Shown here: in pieces, positions 35,301-50,300 of the stretch | Layout: each line of letters begins with the position of its first letter | Position numbering within the stretch: the stretch's first letter is position 1 | Source: Aphelocoma coerulescens | Taxonomy: Eukaryota; Chordata; Aves; Passeriformes; Corvidae | Direction: 5' to 3' | Length of the DNA: 64,000 nucleotides | Assembly: GCF_041296385.1 (NCBI RefSeq) | Contig: NW_027184085.1 | Span: 54,651,109-54,715,108 of the forward strand | Made by a program: the position numbers and the translations under genes | Notes under the pieces: generated by a model | Database searches by the model: none | What the model was told of the DNA's origin: nothing | What the model saw: only the letters and a program-made list of their open reading frames with translations

Positions 35301-38300
35301 TTGCATCTCATTGTAGCACATAAATCTGCTATATCATACCATTGCAATGCTATTATGAAACTGTAAGTTATTCTTCTGAATCACCATGAAGTCCTCATCT
35401 CTTTGGTTTTATTATTCTTGGAAACTTTTGGTTAATCTCTAGGGTCAGAACCTCTAGTACTATCTACCATTTTTAAGACAAACAGTATTAGCGGTCTAAC
35501 TCATTCTTGCCCTACAAACAAGACCTCTTCAATGCCAGGCTAATTGCCAATTAGCCATTGTAGCTGAAAGCGGTAATTAAACATGGCAGAAAAGCTGCAC
35601 AGGAATAATCCTTAAAGTGAGATGAGGAGCCTTCTCAACACCTCCCTTGCAGCCTTGCAGGAAAGAAGTCTGAGACTTCTGCAGGGTCTCTCTGGTGCCT
35701 CTGAATGACGGGGCAGGAATAGCTGGGGTTTTTTTCTTCTCTACTGGAGAATGCTTCTGGAACCTCAAAGGTTTGGATAAACATAGGTCATAGAATGAGT
35801 TATTCTGAAGACTGAAAAGCAGCATTACTAGGTGCAAGAGGGGAGTTGCTAATGCTGTAATGTGTGGTTGTGGCTGTGGCAGAATGCCATTGTAGGCAAG
35901 AGCATACACCAACAGTCACAAACAGTCTTGTTTGTGTTGTGTGGGGTTTTTTCTTTTTTCTTTATACAGGTCTTTCATTGTAACAGCAAACAAAAAAAGA
36001 GAAGTCTTGCAGTATGCCCCAGGCTTTTCATCTTCTTACACCTTGTCAGCAGGTGGTGGTGACTGAGGAAGGGTCAAAACAGTGGCTTGCAAAGGAAAAC
36101 TTAGGAGTTTACTTGATCCTGCTTGTGTACCTGTTTTCACAGCTTCCTAATAAGAGCCAGGTAGCATTCCCTAGCCTGTCTTTTTGGATGAACACATTTA
36201 AAGAATGTAGTGGTAATCCTCCTGCTAACAAGACAGTGATTCAGGACTGACTCTCTTGATTCTTTCATATCCTGTTTTCATCGTGCTAATGCAGTTACTA
36301 ATGCAAGAGAGTAAGAAGTTTCCTTACACAGGGAGTCTAGTGAAACTGTAAAGGTGGGTGAAACTTGTGCTGGAACTTAATTAGTCTTGACTGTGATGAT
36401 TGAAGTGTCTTTGTGTTCTTCACACAGATATGCATCCTAGGGGGATTTTACCAGCACATCTTTTGTAGGAAGGGGGAAGTAAAACTTGGCCTTATGTTGT
36501 GTAGTCATCTCTCCTGAGCGAAACATAATTAAGTGTGCTTCTAACTTCAGTTTCATTGTACTTTCTAGGATAGCAAGGCCTTTTTCTGTGCCTTTTCCCA
36601 TGGAGGTCTGAACAGCTGAGTGCCATTCTTCAGAGTCATGCAGTTGCTGTGCATGCTTGAAGGGAGAGTCTTTCAAACCAGTCAGTACTGAAGTGGAGGT
36701 CTTGTTTTCACTTTCCTGTCCTTCTCCTCATGCTTCCAGTCCATGCATTGGGTAGATTACTCAAACACATGAAACAGCTTGATTCCCTAGAGAGGAGCAG
36801 GTGAAAGTGATATGAAGTCTTTTTCAAACAGCCTGAACTATTTGAGGCAAAGGAAATGCTGGAGTGCTGAGAACACCAGCCTTGTTCCCTTCCCCCTCCC
36901 CTCTCTTTTCCTAGTTGAAGATTTTGCCTCAAACTTAAATAGTAACATGGAGGGGAATCTGCAATCAAGTCTAGTGACTTAGAGAGTAGAACTAGGGTTC
37001 AAAAACGCTTTCATATAGTCATCACAGGCTAGCTTTAGGTTTGGCTGCTAACTCTTTCCAAGAAAGACAATAATTTTACACAAGACCAAGACTTGGTGAT
37101 TGCCTTAATACTGCCTCTAGTCAAAACTATTTCAGCAACTGAGGTAGAAGTGTGTGTAACTCCACCTGATTTCCAGCAAGTAAAACTGAGCCCAGAGTGC
37201 TGCAGTGCTGATTTAGTGGAACTGTGCTGGAATCTTCAATAAGTTCCTGGAAACATCTTGCCTGTTATTTTTTGGGAGCTTGAGATTGGCCATGTAAGTT
37301 TCTCAGCTTCCTTTGGAAGAGACACGTCCTGCAAGATGAGATTTATGAATCTTACTGAGAAAGCAGGAGGAATTTAACTGTGTCAAAAACATAGATGCTT
37401 CACTTGTCTGTTATGGAAATTTCCCTGCCCAACCATCCAGGAGCCACTCTGGCAGTCACTCTTGCACCGTCTGAGCTGGGACTGAGGTCCCCAGCAACTC
37501 ACACAGTCACACCAGGTTTCCTTACTGGGTTGACCCCAGGTTTCCCATAGCAGACTCTCAGCCATCTCAACCCTTAAATAATTTAAGCATAGTGCAATAA
37601 CAAACCAGCAGCTTGAGCTGGTGCCTCTGAGGAGGGACCCAGAACAAAGGAACTCCTGGGCTTTTATCCCCTCACCAGTCCGAGTGTGGAAAGGTCTGGG
37701 ATCATCGGCTCCTGCCGTGTCTCAGTGTCCGGTCCCCTGGCTGGGCCACAGGTCCCCGGGCCCTTGTTGTGCCGAGGGTCAGCTCTTCACGGCCTCTTTG
37801 CCAGAGCTCAGCCTGCAGCTCCCACTGCAGCTGCACCCCGAGCTACCTCAGGGAATGTGTTCCTGAGTACTGTGCTTGGACAGTGGCAAGATCCTCCTTC
37901 CTCTTATGTGCAGTTTGGAAAAAATAACTTGTGCTAAACTAATGAACAGTTTGATCTGAGATCCAAATTCTAAAACCTTGAAGGTTTTAGAACCTAAAAC
38001 CTTGAAGGGCCTTTATGTTCTGACCAAATAGTCTTTGAAAAACTTATTTGTTGTCTAGATTTGATAGCCTGTACAGTAAACACTGAAATGTTGCTGCTGT
38101 ATTTTCATCTCAGAGGAAAGAAATGTGATAGATGGAAAACTTTGCAATTCTGCTTGCAAAGTAAAGGCAACAGGAGCAGTTTGCTAGAGGTGAACGATAG
38201 CTAATGTATCATTTCTATACTGAGACTTAACCCTGCTTTTCTACTCTTAGACAGTCCTATACAGTTTTCCTTAACTGTTAGCAGAATAGTGGTTAGTAAG

Positions 38301-41300
38301 CTTCTCAGTGCTAACAGATGGGAAACTTTACCTTCATCCTCATGGTACAAGATAAGACACTGTAGTGTGTAGCCATTCAGATTACTCTCATTCACTCACT
38401 GTCTGATCTCTTAAGATGCCTTTGGGCAGTGACAGTTCACAAAAGCTCTGCTTTCTCCTAAGTAATTACAACCTCCCCCCCTTCCCCTCTTTTTCTTTTT
38501 AAATTTCTAGAATAATGCCATTCAGTCTGTTACTCGAAACAAGTGAAAATTATTCAAATGAAGTCTCAGAAGTCACATTTATAGTGTGGTACTCTTACAT
38601 GTTAAATAAGCTGGCGTTACTCTGAGGTGTGTGTAGCTGAGTAAAGCACAGGTCTGCAGTGGATATCTAGGTCTTGGTAATCCCTCATCTATAAACATGA
38701 CTGCTCCAGTTCGTGAGGATTCGTTATGTTAGTCCATGGACTAACCTCTATATTGCTTACCATGGCTAGCATGTCAAAGGAGGGAGGAGCTGATCGTGCC
38801 TTCTTCTTTTCTGTCTGTCTGTGCCTTCCTTTACTAGAAGCCAAGCCATTTCTTGGGTAATAGCATATCAGCTTGCTGCTTATAGTATCCTAGACCTACT
38901 GTGCTGTTGATACTGTGTTAAGGCTCCTGACTTCACCCTAGAAAAAGATTTCATATGTAAAACTTGTACAGGACCCCCAGTGCTGACTGATGGGAGGGAA
39001 ATGCAGCAACTGAAGAGTTAGAGTCATCCAGAGAGCAAGTGAAGAGGTGGAATGCGTTTAAAGGCTGCTGCTGGCTGGAAGTAGCAAAGCAACCAGGTGC
39101 TGGACTCGATGCCAGTTCAAAGCTGGGGTTGCTGGTGTATTCCCCAGAATGTGCTGGGTTTGGTGCCTGGCTGCAGACACGTAGTGTGCTGGCACTGCAA
39201 GCCATTTGTTGCAAGATGGACATAATGCTGCAAGTAACTTAATTATAGCTCCCTGTGCTTCTCAGTGGGACGTAAGTACAAGGGCCATCTACCTTCTAAT
39301 CAGGGCTAATGCCAGGCTCTTCAGCAGACACTCCTAGTTGGTACACAGTTTTCACAAATGCTTTTCGGCAGTTGGACTATGTGCTCTGCAAACAGCCCCA
39401 TACTGTCAGCCTTCCAGGCTATGGACTGTTCAAGGACTGGATAAAACACTTGCCAGCAGTTTCTCTGCATACTTACTTTTTTTTCCCTCAAACTTGTAGT
39501 GACTTTGCCCTAAAGAAGGAAAATTTAAAAGATTTCATTTAATGCACTAATATATCTAATCAGGCATACACATAAACAGACTTGTTTCTTTGTCTTGAAA
39601 ATCAACAAAAACAGTCCATCAAACCTCACATTGGCCTACATTCTAATCTTTTAATCTTAGAGTGTGAAAAGCCCATCAGTTGCAGAATACAGGGACGGCA
39701 GTGAAACACTTTTTCACTCATGGATAATGCATGTCATAGAATAAGTCTGTAAATACCTTTACTTTTAATTCTTGATGGGTAAAATAGTCATGTCCTCAGA
39801 ATGAGTATCTCATACAGTCTTTGCAATCTTGTAACTGCCAAGAGGGTAATGTAGTGCACAGTGCTTCTGCTCTACAGACTTCTCCTGTAATGAGAACAGA
39901 ACATGTAATGAACTACAAATAGATCTTAACACATCAGCTCCAAGCAATCATCTTTCATATTGCTTGCTTTTCCTCTGCTTGAAAAGCCAGAGGATCTTTC
40001 TCTCATGCTGGCTGCACAATTTTGGGGATTAAGACTCCCTGCAAGGCTTGTTCTGCCTCACCCTTGGAGGGATGGCTGTACTGCATTTTCTGCTAAGCTC
40101 TGAAGTGAGAGGCTTTGGTGCAAACTAAATATATCCTGTTCTTTTCCAGACCACACGAGCAGAGTTTGATTTGCCAGAGTATTCTGTCCGTCGGCGGTAC
40201 CAGGACTTCGACTGGTTGAGAAACAAGCTGGAAGAGTCTCAGCCAACGCATCTTATTCCCGTAGGTAGTAAGCAAGAATCTGCTGTTAAAGACAGTTGTG
40301 CATCTGTCTTCCAAGGGTAATACTTGGATGATATGTGTCTGGATTTTAAAAACAGTACTTCATTCTCTTTGAGTATTTAGAGTTAAATAATGGTACTTAC
40401 AAATTGTCTTATAGTGGAGTGGAAAGAGCTTCCCATTCCTGACTGGTTAGGAAGCGTAGACTTTCCTTGAGTTCCTTGAGTGGCACACCTGAGAGGTGAG
40501 CTTTGTTAGCCTCCTGCAGGGCAATACATGTGCTGACTTCAGTAGTTGTGACATAATACATTTAATCTGTTTGCTCAATTATTGCATCTGTATTTCAGAG
40601 CATCTGGGGTTATGAAAAGCCACACGTACTTCAGGTTCTAGTCTCGGTTTTCAAGATGGCCTTTTGAGCTGGTTTTACAGGGTAATTTAAAACTATTTGT
40701 GCTAACACTTAATAGCCATGACATTTAATAGCACAGACTTGGAAGTCTCAGCCTCTGGCTTGGTAGCTATTGCATGCCTTCAGTAGGTAGAAGTTTACCT
40801 AATAAAATTAGCTAAACTACTGCACCCCTTGTTGCTGAAACTGGTGATTTGACCACGTTATTTGATGTGAGGAGGTTAGTACTACCTTATAGGTTTCTTG
40901 TGTGCATAGGTAGGAAACCTGTGCGATCACCACCTTCGGCCCTTTTGAACAAAGAAATTAAAAAAGTCCTATAGGAATTGAATTGTCAGGAAATAGCAAC
41001 TCTACTACCATACTTTAGCTTGCCTGTCTGGGGTGGATGATGTGATGGAAGTTCCTCTGCCCTCCCTCCCTCCCTCAGCAAGGAGTAGGCTGTGAGAGAA
41101 GGATTGTTAGGTTGCACTATGGTCGAGCGCTGTTTTAAGTCCTTTGTTACGCTGGGACTTGCCTCAAGTGGAATAATAACTGAGTCTCCCAGAGATAAGA
41201 AGTACTTCACAAAACCATGTGACACCACTAACTGGCAGCAAATATGCTTAGTGAACAGTAGGGAAAATAAAGACAGTGAGCATAAGGTGGAGGCATGTGT

Positions 41301-44300
41301 AATGTGTTAGTGCCCATACACTTTTCTTACTCCCCATTCTATGAACAGCTGGAACAATCGCAGTTTAATTTCTACAGGTTCTTGGGTTTACTAACAGGCA
41401 GCCAGTTCTGCCTGAAGCCTGTAAGGCAGTAAATAATAGTAGAGTAACCGGAGGTGAGTCACAGCCAGGGAATCAAGCTGCTTTGCTGTGACCAGGAATT
41501 TGTTGCACGCAGAGCAGCAAACTTGGCATGAGTAGCTCCTGGACATGGAACCAGCTGCAGAACAAGCCAACATCTTAGGTGCCTTTCTTCTAGAAAATCT
41601 GGAGATATAAGGATGTGCTGCCCTATTTTATCTGTTTATGCACAAGTTAGCAGTTATGGAATCTCCTATTAATCTCAGTCATGCAGGTTATGGTGGGGAG
41701 ACTGCTAAATGCTTTATGTATTTATCATCTAGAAATAGATGGGGTGTAGAAGCTAAAGGCAGTTGACTCAAGTGCACTCTGAGAAGATGTTTCAAGACAA
41801 TCTAAGACTATATGTATTTGTAATTATGGATACTGCAATCCTTGAAAGCCTTTTGTTTTAACAAATTATCAGAAGGGAGTTGTTTTCCTAATCTCTATGT
41901 AGTGATTCTGCCTAAAATTTTCCTGTAGCAAATGATGTGTCTTCTCAGTGCAGTGCGTCATGACAGCCTACACTTAGGAGCCAAAACTAAGCTCAGTATG
42001 GGTTCCTTTTCGTCTCTTCAGCTACTGATAGTTACATTTTCTTTAAAAGATCTGAGACGTTCTAATCTTTTCTTTTAAAAAACAGTAAAACTGATGTCAG
42101 ATCTGTCTCTAGACTAGGAAGGTAAACCTAACGCAGCCAAGGTCCTTGTCCTTGGATGGTCATGTTTGGCTACTTGAAGCTATTTCTGACTGCTCTGTGT
42201 ATTGATTACTTGAGATGGACCTCCAAAGGCCTAAAATGGAAAGGAATGTACCTACTGCTGTAGTTGAAAGCAGGTTAAACAGCAGAAGTTTTTGTAATAG
42301 AGATGCACTCTTCTGTGGCTCTCAAATGCTCAAACTTCAGTGATTATTCAGTGCCAGATTGGATGTGTTTGGTTGAATTAGTCTTCTTTAAACTAGTCTT
42401 CCTTTCCCTCTTTTTTCTTTTCTTGAAACATTTTTCTTTTCCTCCTGCTGAGGTATGATGCTGAGGTAGTGACTTCCTAGAGTCCCAGCTAAAGTTTACA
42501 AAGCAAAGGAAGAGAGTTTCTTCCTCCCTGAAAACTAATGTACAAGGCATTGTACTTTTGGAGAAGTCTAATGATAGAGTACCTTACACTGGTTTAACTA
42601 GAATGACTAACTGGTTTGAATGCTAAGCATAACAAGGTAGGTCTTAAATTGTAAGAACCAAATACAGTGGTCAAAATGTAGCTGTATCGCAGCTAAGTCA
42701 TGCTGGCTGTGCTTTCCTAGGAGATAGTGTGTTCATGTACAAGCCACATCAGCTTGGGTATAGTGGGAAAGCAATATGTATAGACTTCTTTTTCTTTAAT
42801 TATTTTTGACAGATTTTAGATGACAAAGACTCTTTCCAGAGGTGAATCCTGATTCCTGAGCTGGGCGAAAATGGCTGTCATTGCTAGCCTTACTGTAAGC
42901 AGATTGTCTGGATGGACTGGTTCACAAGAATGAAATGTGTAGCACAATTTTAAAACTGATATTAATCTTGACGTCCGTGCTGTCTGTACAGAAAAAAAGC
43001 AGATCTAGTGGTAGAGCTGAAACTAACCATGCTTCAGCTTAAAAAGTTGTCTTCCATCCAAAGTGGTAGTTCAGAGTGTGTAATCTAAGTGTAACAGGGG
43101 GGACTATAGCAAGTCTGGAGACAGTCTGGGCTTACATGCCAAGCTGGACTGCAGAGATGAACTAATGGACTCAAGGCAGTAAGACGTAAGAGTGGATGTA
43201 CTGTCAGGCCTTCGTCACTTACAGAAGCATACTGAGGAAAGTCAGCCATGATAGATGACCGGGTGTGCTCGTACTTCAGAAAAGGTCCAGCCATTTGCTG
43301 TGTCAAGCTGCCAGTTTGTTTTTGCTCAGTGTTCTCAGTAAGGCTGTCAGCCTTTTACAGGAGGACCGTGTTCAAAACCTCTAAATTGGTCAGAGAGGAG
43401 TGTGTGGAGGAAGTAGAATAGTCAAATTTTCTGAGTTTCCCTAGACTGGGCAGCCTTGCTTCAACACTGGGCAGTGGGGGGGGTGTGTACACTTCTGTTA
43501 CAAATAGCATGCAGCTCTTCTGGCATCTCTTTAGAGCTGGATCGTGAACATGGATAACAGTAGGGAGAACAATCTAAGCTATGTTACAAGTACTTAGTGT
43601 GAGTACTGTCTGACTTCCCTGGTGTGGCTCTCAGCTGAAGCCACTCGGTGGAATGGCTACCTTTAAGCCAGACCAGCTAAAGGGTAATTCTGAGCACAGC
43701 TTGAATCCCATCTGATGCATGGTTCCTGTTAGCAAACACAACGTTTCAATTCCTGTTAAGACTGGAATTTGACTGCTTTGTTTGCTTCCAAATAACAAAA
43801 GCAAGGTTTTAGTCTCTTGAATCTTGTGCTGTTTGCTTATCTCTGACAGCCTCTTCCTGAAAAATTTGTGGTGAAGGGTGTTGTTGATCGCTTTTCGGAA
43901 GAGTTTGTGGAGACGAGGAGGAAAGCATTAGACAAGTTCTTGAAGAGAATAACTGATCACCCGGTGCTGTCTTTTAATGAGCACTTCAACGTCTTTCTCA
44001 CAGCTAAGGTAAGCCAGTAGCTTTCAAATGCAGTTGTTGACAGGAACAAAAGAACAGAAACCTTTGCAATCCCTTCAAAAATTAAGGTGAAAAGGCATTA
44101 ACAAAACTACATGTGGAGATCAGAGCTTCCTCTAAAATACCAGAGGGTTGTTGGGGACCTTGGCTATTGTGTGTGATGGACCCTTATGAGTGACAACAGT
44201 ATAGGTTCCCTGTGCTTGAAGGGAAGAGGAATCCTCTCGGCAGATTGATAAATTGAATTCTCCAGACCTGCTTGTTTTGGAGCCTAGAACATACTCCTGT

Positions 44301-47300
44301 TATGCAAGAGAGATTAAAAATTCAGAAAGCGGTAGACTTTAAAATCTGGTTTTGGGGAGGAGGGAAGGGGCAGAAGAAGAGAAGTCTCCCTTGCATGAAA
44401 GCTTGCAAATTTCTTGACTTTTTATCTTGACTGTGCTTTTTATACTGCTTGCACTTTATGCCCTCAAAACTAAGCATGGAGGCCTCATTCTCATTTGTTC
44501 TCAGCCAGCAGTTACATGCTTATCTTCTGCATGACTCATGCAGGAATGGTGCAATTTTCTTTGGCTTTCTTTAGAACTGCATTTTAAATCAGACTAAGAG
44601 GACCTGCAGCTATGCTTGGGTTTTACCAGATAGGTGAGAAGAGCTATAAAAGCACGCCTTTCCAAAGTCACATTACTCTGGCTCACTTAAATGTGATGTT
44701 TGAGCTCACTTCAGGTTCATGCTCTGCTTGCTGTTAAGAATCAGTCTCCAGTGTTCTTTTATTTCCCCTCCATGGTGAACTTAACCAGTGAAACAAGCCA
44801 GTAACACAGAATTTATTTAGCACCTTAAATGTCAGATAGCTCTGTTCCTCTTTTCAGCTGTCCAAGCATGATGCAGCTTTCTTAGCTGCTTTTTTCTCTT
44901 CTTCCACGCCTGTAAAATGAATTTCAAGGGCTTCATCCTCTGCTTTTAGCAGTTTGCCTTGAGGTTACAGAGCATCCTGGGAGGAAGAGGGAAAGGACAG
45001 CTGTTCTGCTGACTGTCGCTAATGTTTGAACTTGGTCCAGTGGAGCAGTGAGTGTGAGTTCAGTGTGCTAGGACTTCAGAATTTAGTTACTACAGGAAGT
45101 CGTAAGATCACCTTCTGGTTGAAAAAGAGAAACCAGCGTTTCTTCAGGTTCCCTGTTTCGACCTGTAACATACTAGAATGCTTGAGAGAGTGAGTGAATA
45201 ATTTTGAGTTCAAGGATCTTTTCTGATGCCTGTTTGCAGCTAGAGCTTAGGACACGCAGAAAGCAAAAGTCAAGGAACCACTGCATTTAAATGCAAACAC
45301 AATAGAAAATTATAATAGCTGCTAAGATGTCAGGTTTTTGTAATCAGACTTACATTTGACTTACGTTAAGTACTTGGAAGGAATACCATAGTGCATGTTT
45401 TGAAGATGGCTGCTGGTTTTTTGTGGTTTTTTTTTTAAGAACACTTAAGATTTTAGTCTAGTCTGTAATATGTCTGAATGCTTGATCTCTACAGGCCTAC
45501 TTCGTTTGAACACATCTCTTCCTCAGGCTGTATAGGACAACCTAGTTATAGCTCCTGGCCCTGTTTTGAGATGTTGAATACTGACCTCTGCTGGAAGGAG
45601 TAAAATGCAAAATTCACAGCTTTTTGGCTAACTAAAACAATTTTTTTCTGGTGTACTGTTAAGATGAAATCCCTTGAAGATTGTAGGCAAACAGTCTTGT
45701 TAGCACAGGTTTTCAGAAGGTTGGTTTATGCAAATGTGTAAAGGAATGTCAAGGAAGTTTACACTTTCTGTGGAGGCAACATGGATGCATCTGACCCAGC
45801 CTGAGCTACAGTGCCTCTTGCAGAGAAGCTTTGCTGGTCTCCCCACGCTGCACTTTTTCTGTGTGCAGTCTTCACCTGCCTCCTGTGTGACCACGGAACT
45901 GGAGTGAGGAGGCTGCTGACCAAATAAGTGTGCAATGTGTAGCCCTCTACTAGGTCACGAGAGCCAGCTGGTACATCTGGTTAATACTGGCATTGTGCCT
46001 ATGACTTAGATGTATGTGTAGGTGAATGATGTGAACTGTTTTGGTGGAACCAGAGCTGTTAATATGGCTGCTTCCCTGGTGAGAGTACAGGAACATGGGA
46101 CAGTATGGCCACATGCAAAGTCAGGCTACTTAGTTATTTCTAATGTTCTTCATGCTATTCTCCTGGATAATATACCTCCATCTAGGGGTAGACTTGAAGC
46201 TGTGCTCAGCTATACAGCTTGTAGAAGGCCTTTGTCCAAGGCTGCATGTCACATGTAATCTCTTGCCTTCACAAGATTTGATCTTGACTGGAAAGTATCC
46301 TTCATTGTATTAATATTTGAACATGTAAGTGAGTATTCCTAAACATATTTCTTCATTTGTGTGTTTTTGGGTTTTTTTGTGTTTTTGTTTTGTTTTGGAT
46401 TTTGTTGTTGTTGTTTTTTGTGGTTTGCTTTGTTTTGTTTTGTGGTTTTTGTTGTTGTTTTGGTTTTTGTTTTTTTTTTTTTTTTTTTTTTTTTGTTTGT
46501 TTCGGTTTCTTTTTTAAATTTGTTTTGTTTTTTGTTTGGTTTGGTTTGAGGTTTTTTGGTTTTGTTATTTTTGTTTGTTTTAATTCCTAGGATCTTAATG
46601 CCTACAAAAAGCAAGGAATGGCTTTGCTATCAAAGATGGGGGAGTCTGTCAAATACGTTACAGGAGGCTACAAATTAAGAAGTCGGCCACTGGAGTTTGC
46701 AGCCATTGGGGATTATCTAGACACATTCTCTCTAAAGCTTGGTACCATTGACAGAATAGCACAACGGATCATCAAGGAGCAGTTGGGTAAGGACACAAGG
46801 TGTTCCATCGTAATACTTCAGTCTGAATGCTCTGTGTCTTACTCTGGTTGATAGCATGATCAAGATAATTCGTGTTGACGATTCTGGCCTGTAATAAGTC
46901 ACACGCAGGGCAAAATCTAATGCCTGTTCCAAATTTTAAAAAGGCCCAAAACCTAACACAGTGTCTGATACTAGTGCAACTCTCCAAATATTTTTTTAAA
47001 GTTGAACATTTTATACCAACCTACTATCTTACTAGAGTAATTTTTTCAAAGAATTTTGGAAGGTGGAAGAACCTGTAGATTCTGTGGGAGCCCAGAATGC
47101 AGAGAACATTTCTCTGCCTGTTTTGAAGGGTTCTACCCCCCTGGACAACACTGTTTTTGACCTTCGTCCATGGAGAAAATTGCCTACCCTCTGGGAAGAA
47201 TTAGAATCACACTGGTGTGAGCTAGTTGATAGAATATTATGTAAAATTATCACAGGGTGAAAAATTTAGAGGTTTTGGGTTTATTAATGTAGTAAGTAGA

Positions 47301-50300
47301 TAAAAGCAAAAAACATCAAAATGGAGGATTGTTGTTGTTCTCCAGACCTTCTTCTTCTTCTACTACTCCATGTTCTGCAGTAGAAGTAGTTTGGAATGAT
47401 TGGATAAAGAATTCTGCAGTTCCTGTCTGCGTGACAAGAAAATTTACTAGACATTGGTAGAAAAGTGAAAATATCTTTTGTTTTAAGTTTTTATTGGTTA
47501 ACTTACCTTTAAAAAGGCTGTGCTATCTTGATAATTTGGCTTTTCTTGCATTCTCTACTTCATGCTATGTCTGGGTCATGATAGTGGTTTGTATTTCGCT
47601 GATAAGACTTAATAAACAACTGCAGAAGAAGGAGAAGGCTAAAAGTCCCGTTCGTCTCTGACTCCTGGCAAAGACTCTAAAAGCCTCCTCCATCAGGGGA
47701 GACACAATTAAGGCGCTGGACTGCGTCAGATTCCACCTGGAGGAGTAAAAATGGAATTCCTAGATGAAGACAAGCTTTACAGGCCTGTCTTAGTAGAGTT
47801 AAGTCTTACGTATGTTTAGAAAACTAACTTTGGCTACTGCAAAGGTGCAAGAGCCTTAGTATTGGAAGTCTGTAGGAATGGTAAGTTAAGAAAGAGGCAA
47901 CTTGAACCTGTCACCTCTGCAGCCGTAGAGCTCTGTCTCTTTAAAAATGCTAACACAACACAAATCTTGGCTCCCTGTGGGCATTAATGTTACTCAGACT
48001 TGGTGCATAATTTCTTCTGTTTTGTGTTTGCACATCTTTGTGTCCTGCTCTTACTCTGTTAATCTAGTTTTCCATCTGCCTCTTGCAGAATACTTGGTGG
48101 AACTACGAGAATATGGGCCTGTTTATTCAACCTGGGGAGGGCTGGAGGTTGAGCTGTCAGAGCCACTGGAAGGAGTGTCTGCCTGTATTGGGAATTGCTG
48201 CACAGCTCTTGAAGAACTCAGTGAGGACATGACAGAAGACTTCCTGCCTGTGCTTAGGGAATACATATTGTATGCTGAGTCAATGAAGGTAAAGAGAGCC
48301 CTGTGGCAGAAAGTGCCGTCATTTGTGTTTGCCTGGAATTAGCGAGTTTGTTCTTTTTAACAGTGAGAAATGCTGGAAGTGGGAAAAGTGGGGAAGTAAA
48401 TAATACATTAAGTAGGATATTTTCACAGTCAAAACAAAACTAGGTATTTTTAATAGCTGGGTACTGCATGGGTAGCAGTATCTGTCTGGTCTGCTCTTCA
48501 GTCAAGCTAGGGTTAGTGCTGTAGGGTGTACACAACATGTTGAGGAGTTGCCCCTTCATTGGTGTGGCAGGTGGTACTCTATGGGAGACATCTTGTGGCT
48601 GCCTAGAATCTTTCTTTGATTTGAAACCAGTTGTGCTTCAGCTCTTCATGTGGGTCTTCACCCTCTTCACCAGGGTCAGTGCCTGGTCCTACAGGAATGA
48701 TAGCACAGGAATTTCTGTCACTTGTATGTAGCAGAGTTGGGTGCCTTGTTTTAGAACCATGTGTCCAAATGACCAGCACAGCTTCCTCTGTCGTCCCCAT
48801 ACCCTAGGCATGATGTGTCTGTTGTTAAGTTCTGCATACCAAGTAACTGCGTAAAGATGGTATTCTGTGACTCTCAATCTCTCTAAGAACTTGGTGTTTT
48901 ACTGCTTACACAGATGTTATAAAAGCTACTTTAATGTGGGTTTTATTCTCTTGAAGTTAAGGAGTATTGGTAATCAGTCACAATGGGGAAAAGAACTACT
49001 GAGTAAACTTCACTAAATTATTATATCAAGGACTTTGGTTCATCCATCGGAGCTTTTCACTACATGCCTATGGCACAGTATGTATTAGCAGTCCCTCTAT
49101 GAGGGACTAACAGACAAGTTCCTTCTGAAGACTTTCCACTTGGAACAACTGCTACAAGGCTATGATACACACTCCTTTACAGATCTAACAGCCCATTATA
49201 AACTTACAGTCTGAACATGGTAGTCCTTTTTAATCTCATCCTGTGCTTCTCAAACTGAGAATTGAAACACTTACTTGTAAAGTCTTTTCCCAGCTTCAGG
49301 AGTTGTACATCTCCTGTGTGGCTAAAGTATTCTTGCAGGTGACTTTACACTAATTTCCTGAGTATATTCTTTGCTTTTGTCACCATGGATTTGACCCCAG
49401 CATGAATGAAGTGTATTTTCTTTACAGGTTTATTAATAGTAAAGTATTACTTGAACACAGTGAGCTGTTGGAAACCTTGTCTCAGGGTGTTTGGACTGTA
49501 GGAAGTGGAGGTGGATGGAGTGTGCTTACAAATAAACAGAACATGAGGCTAGTGATTAAATACTTTAACTCAGAATGTCTGGCTTTTGATGCTAAAAATG
49601 CCTACCAAAGATGGCATCTGAAGAGGCAAACTGAGTTGTGAGAGGTGCCCTTCACAAATATAGCAGGGGAAATTTTTTTGAGCTAAAAAGCAAGGGTTTC
49701 TTTAGCTGAAGAGGTACTCTAGGCAGATAATCACCACTTACCACAGGCAGAGCAGCATTACAGACTTGCACCTAAGCTTCCTTTTGGCCTTTTAGAACCC
49801 TTTTATAATAGCACTGTCTCAAGCCAACAGTTACTTAACTGTCTAAAGTACTTCTTCAGCCAAAGAAACCCTCACTTTTTAGCTTGAGCTTTTTAAACTG
49901 TGGACTTGACTTTCTAGTGTTCTAAAGGATTATGTTGTTCAGTGTCTGGCTTGGGCATCTTACTGAGATGCTTTACTCAGTCTGAAATTTGAAAATTAAG
50001 AACAAAAGCTACTGTTAGCCAAAACTGTTCATATTTTCCTTCCCTCTCAAATAGCAAAACTGAACTCTCAGGTTCTACAAAGTGCAGTTTTCTTCTTCTA
50101 GGAAACATCAGCCTGTTGCTGTTTCTGAAGTGAGCAGCTACTGAACTGTTTTTGCAGAATCCATAACACCCAGGAAGTAACCAAGGTTAGTAAGGAGGTT
50201 ACACTTGAAGTGCAGGAGGCTTTCTGTTGAAAGGGGCGTCCTCTTCCCTTGCAGTGCATTCCTCTTCATCAGCTGCTGTGAGGACTACCTGTGAGATGAA

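Noticed and set aside
46339..46614. Lys/Thr-rich and Phe-rich frames around the T/G tract
   Set aside because: They are low-complexity translations; the only real coding sequence here is SNX30 exon 5 from 46591.
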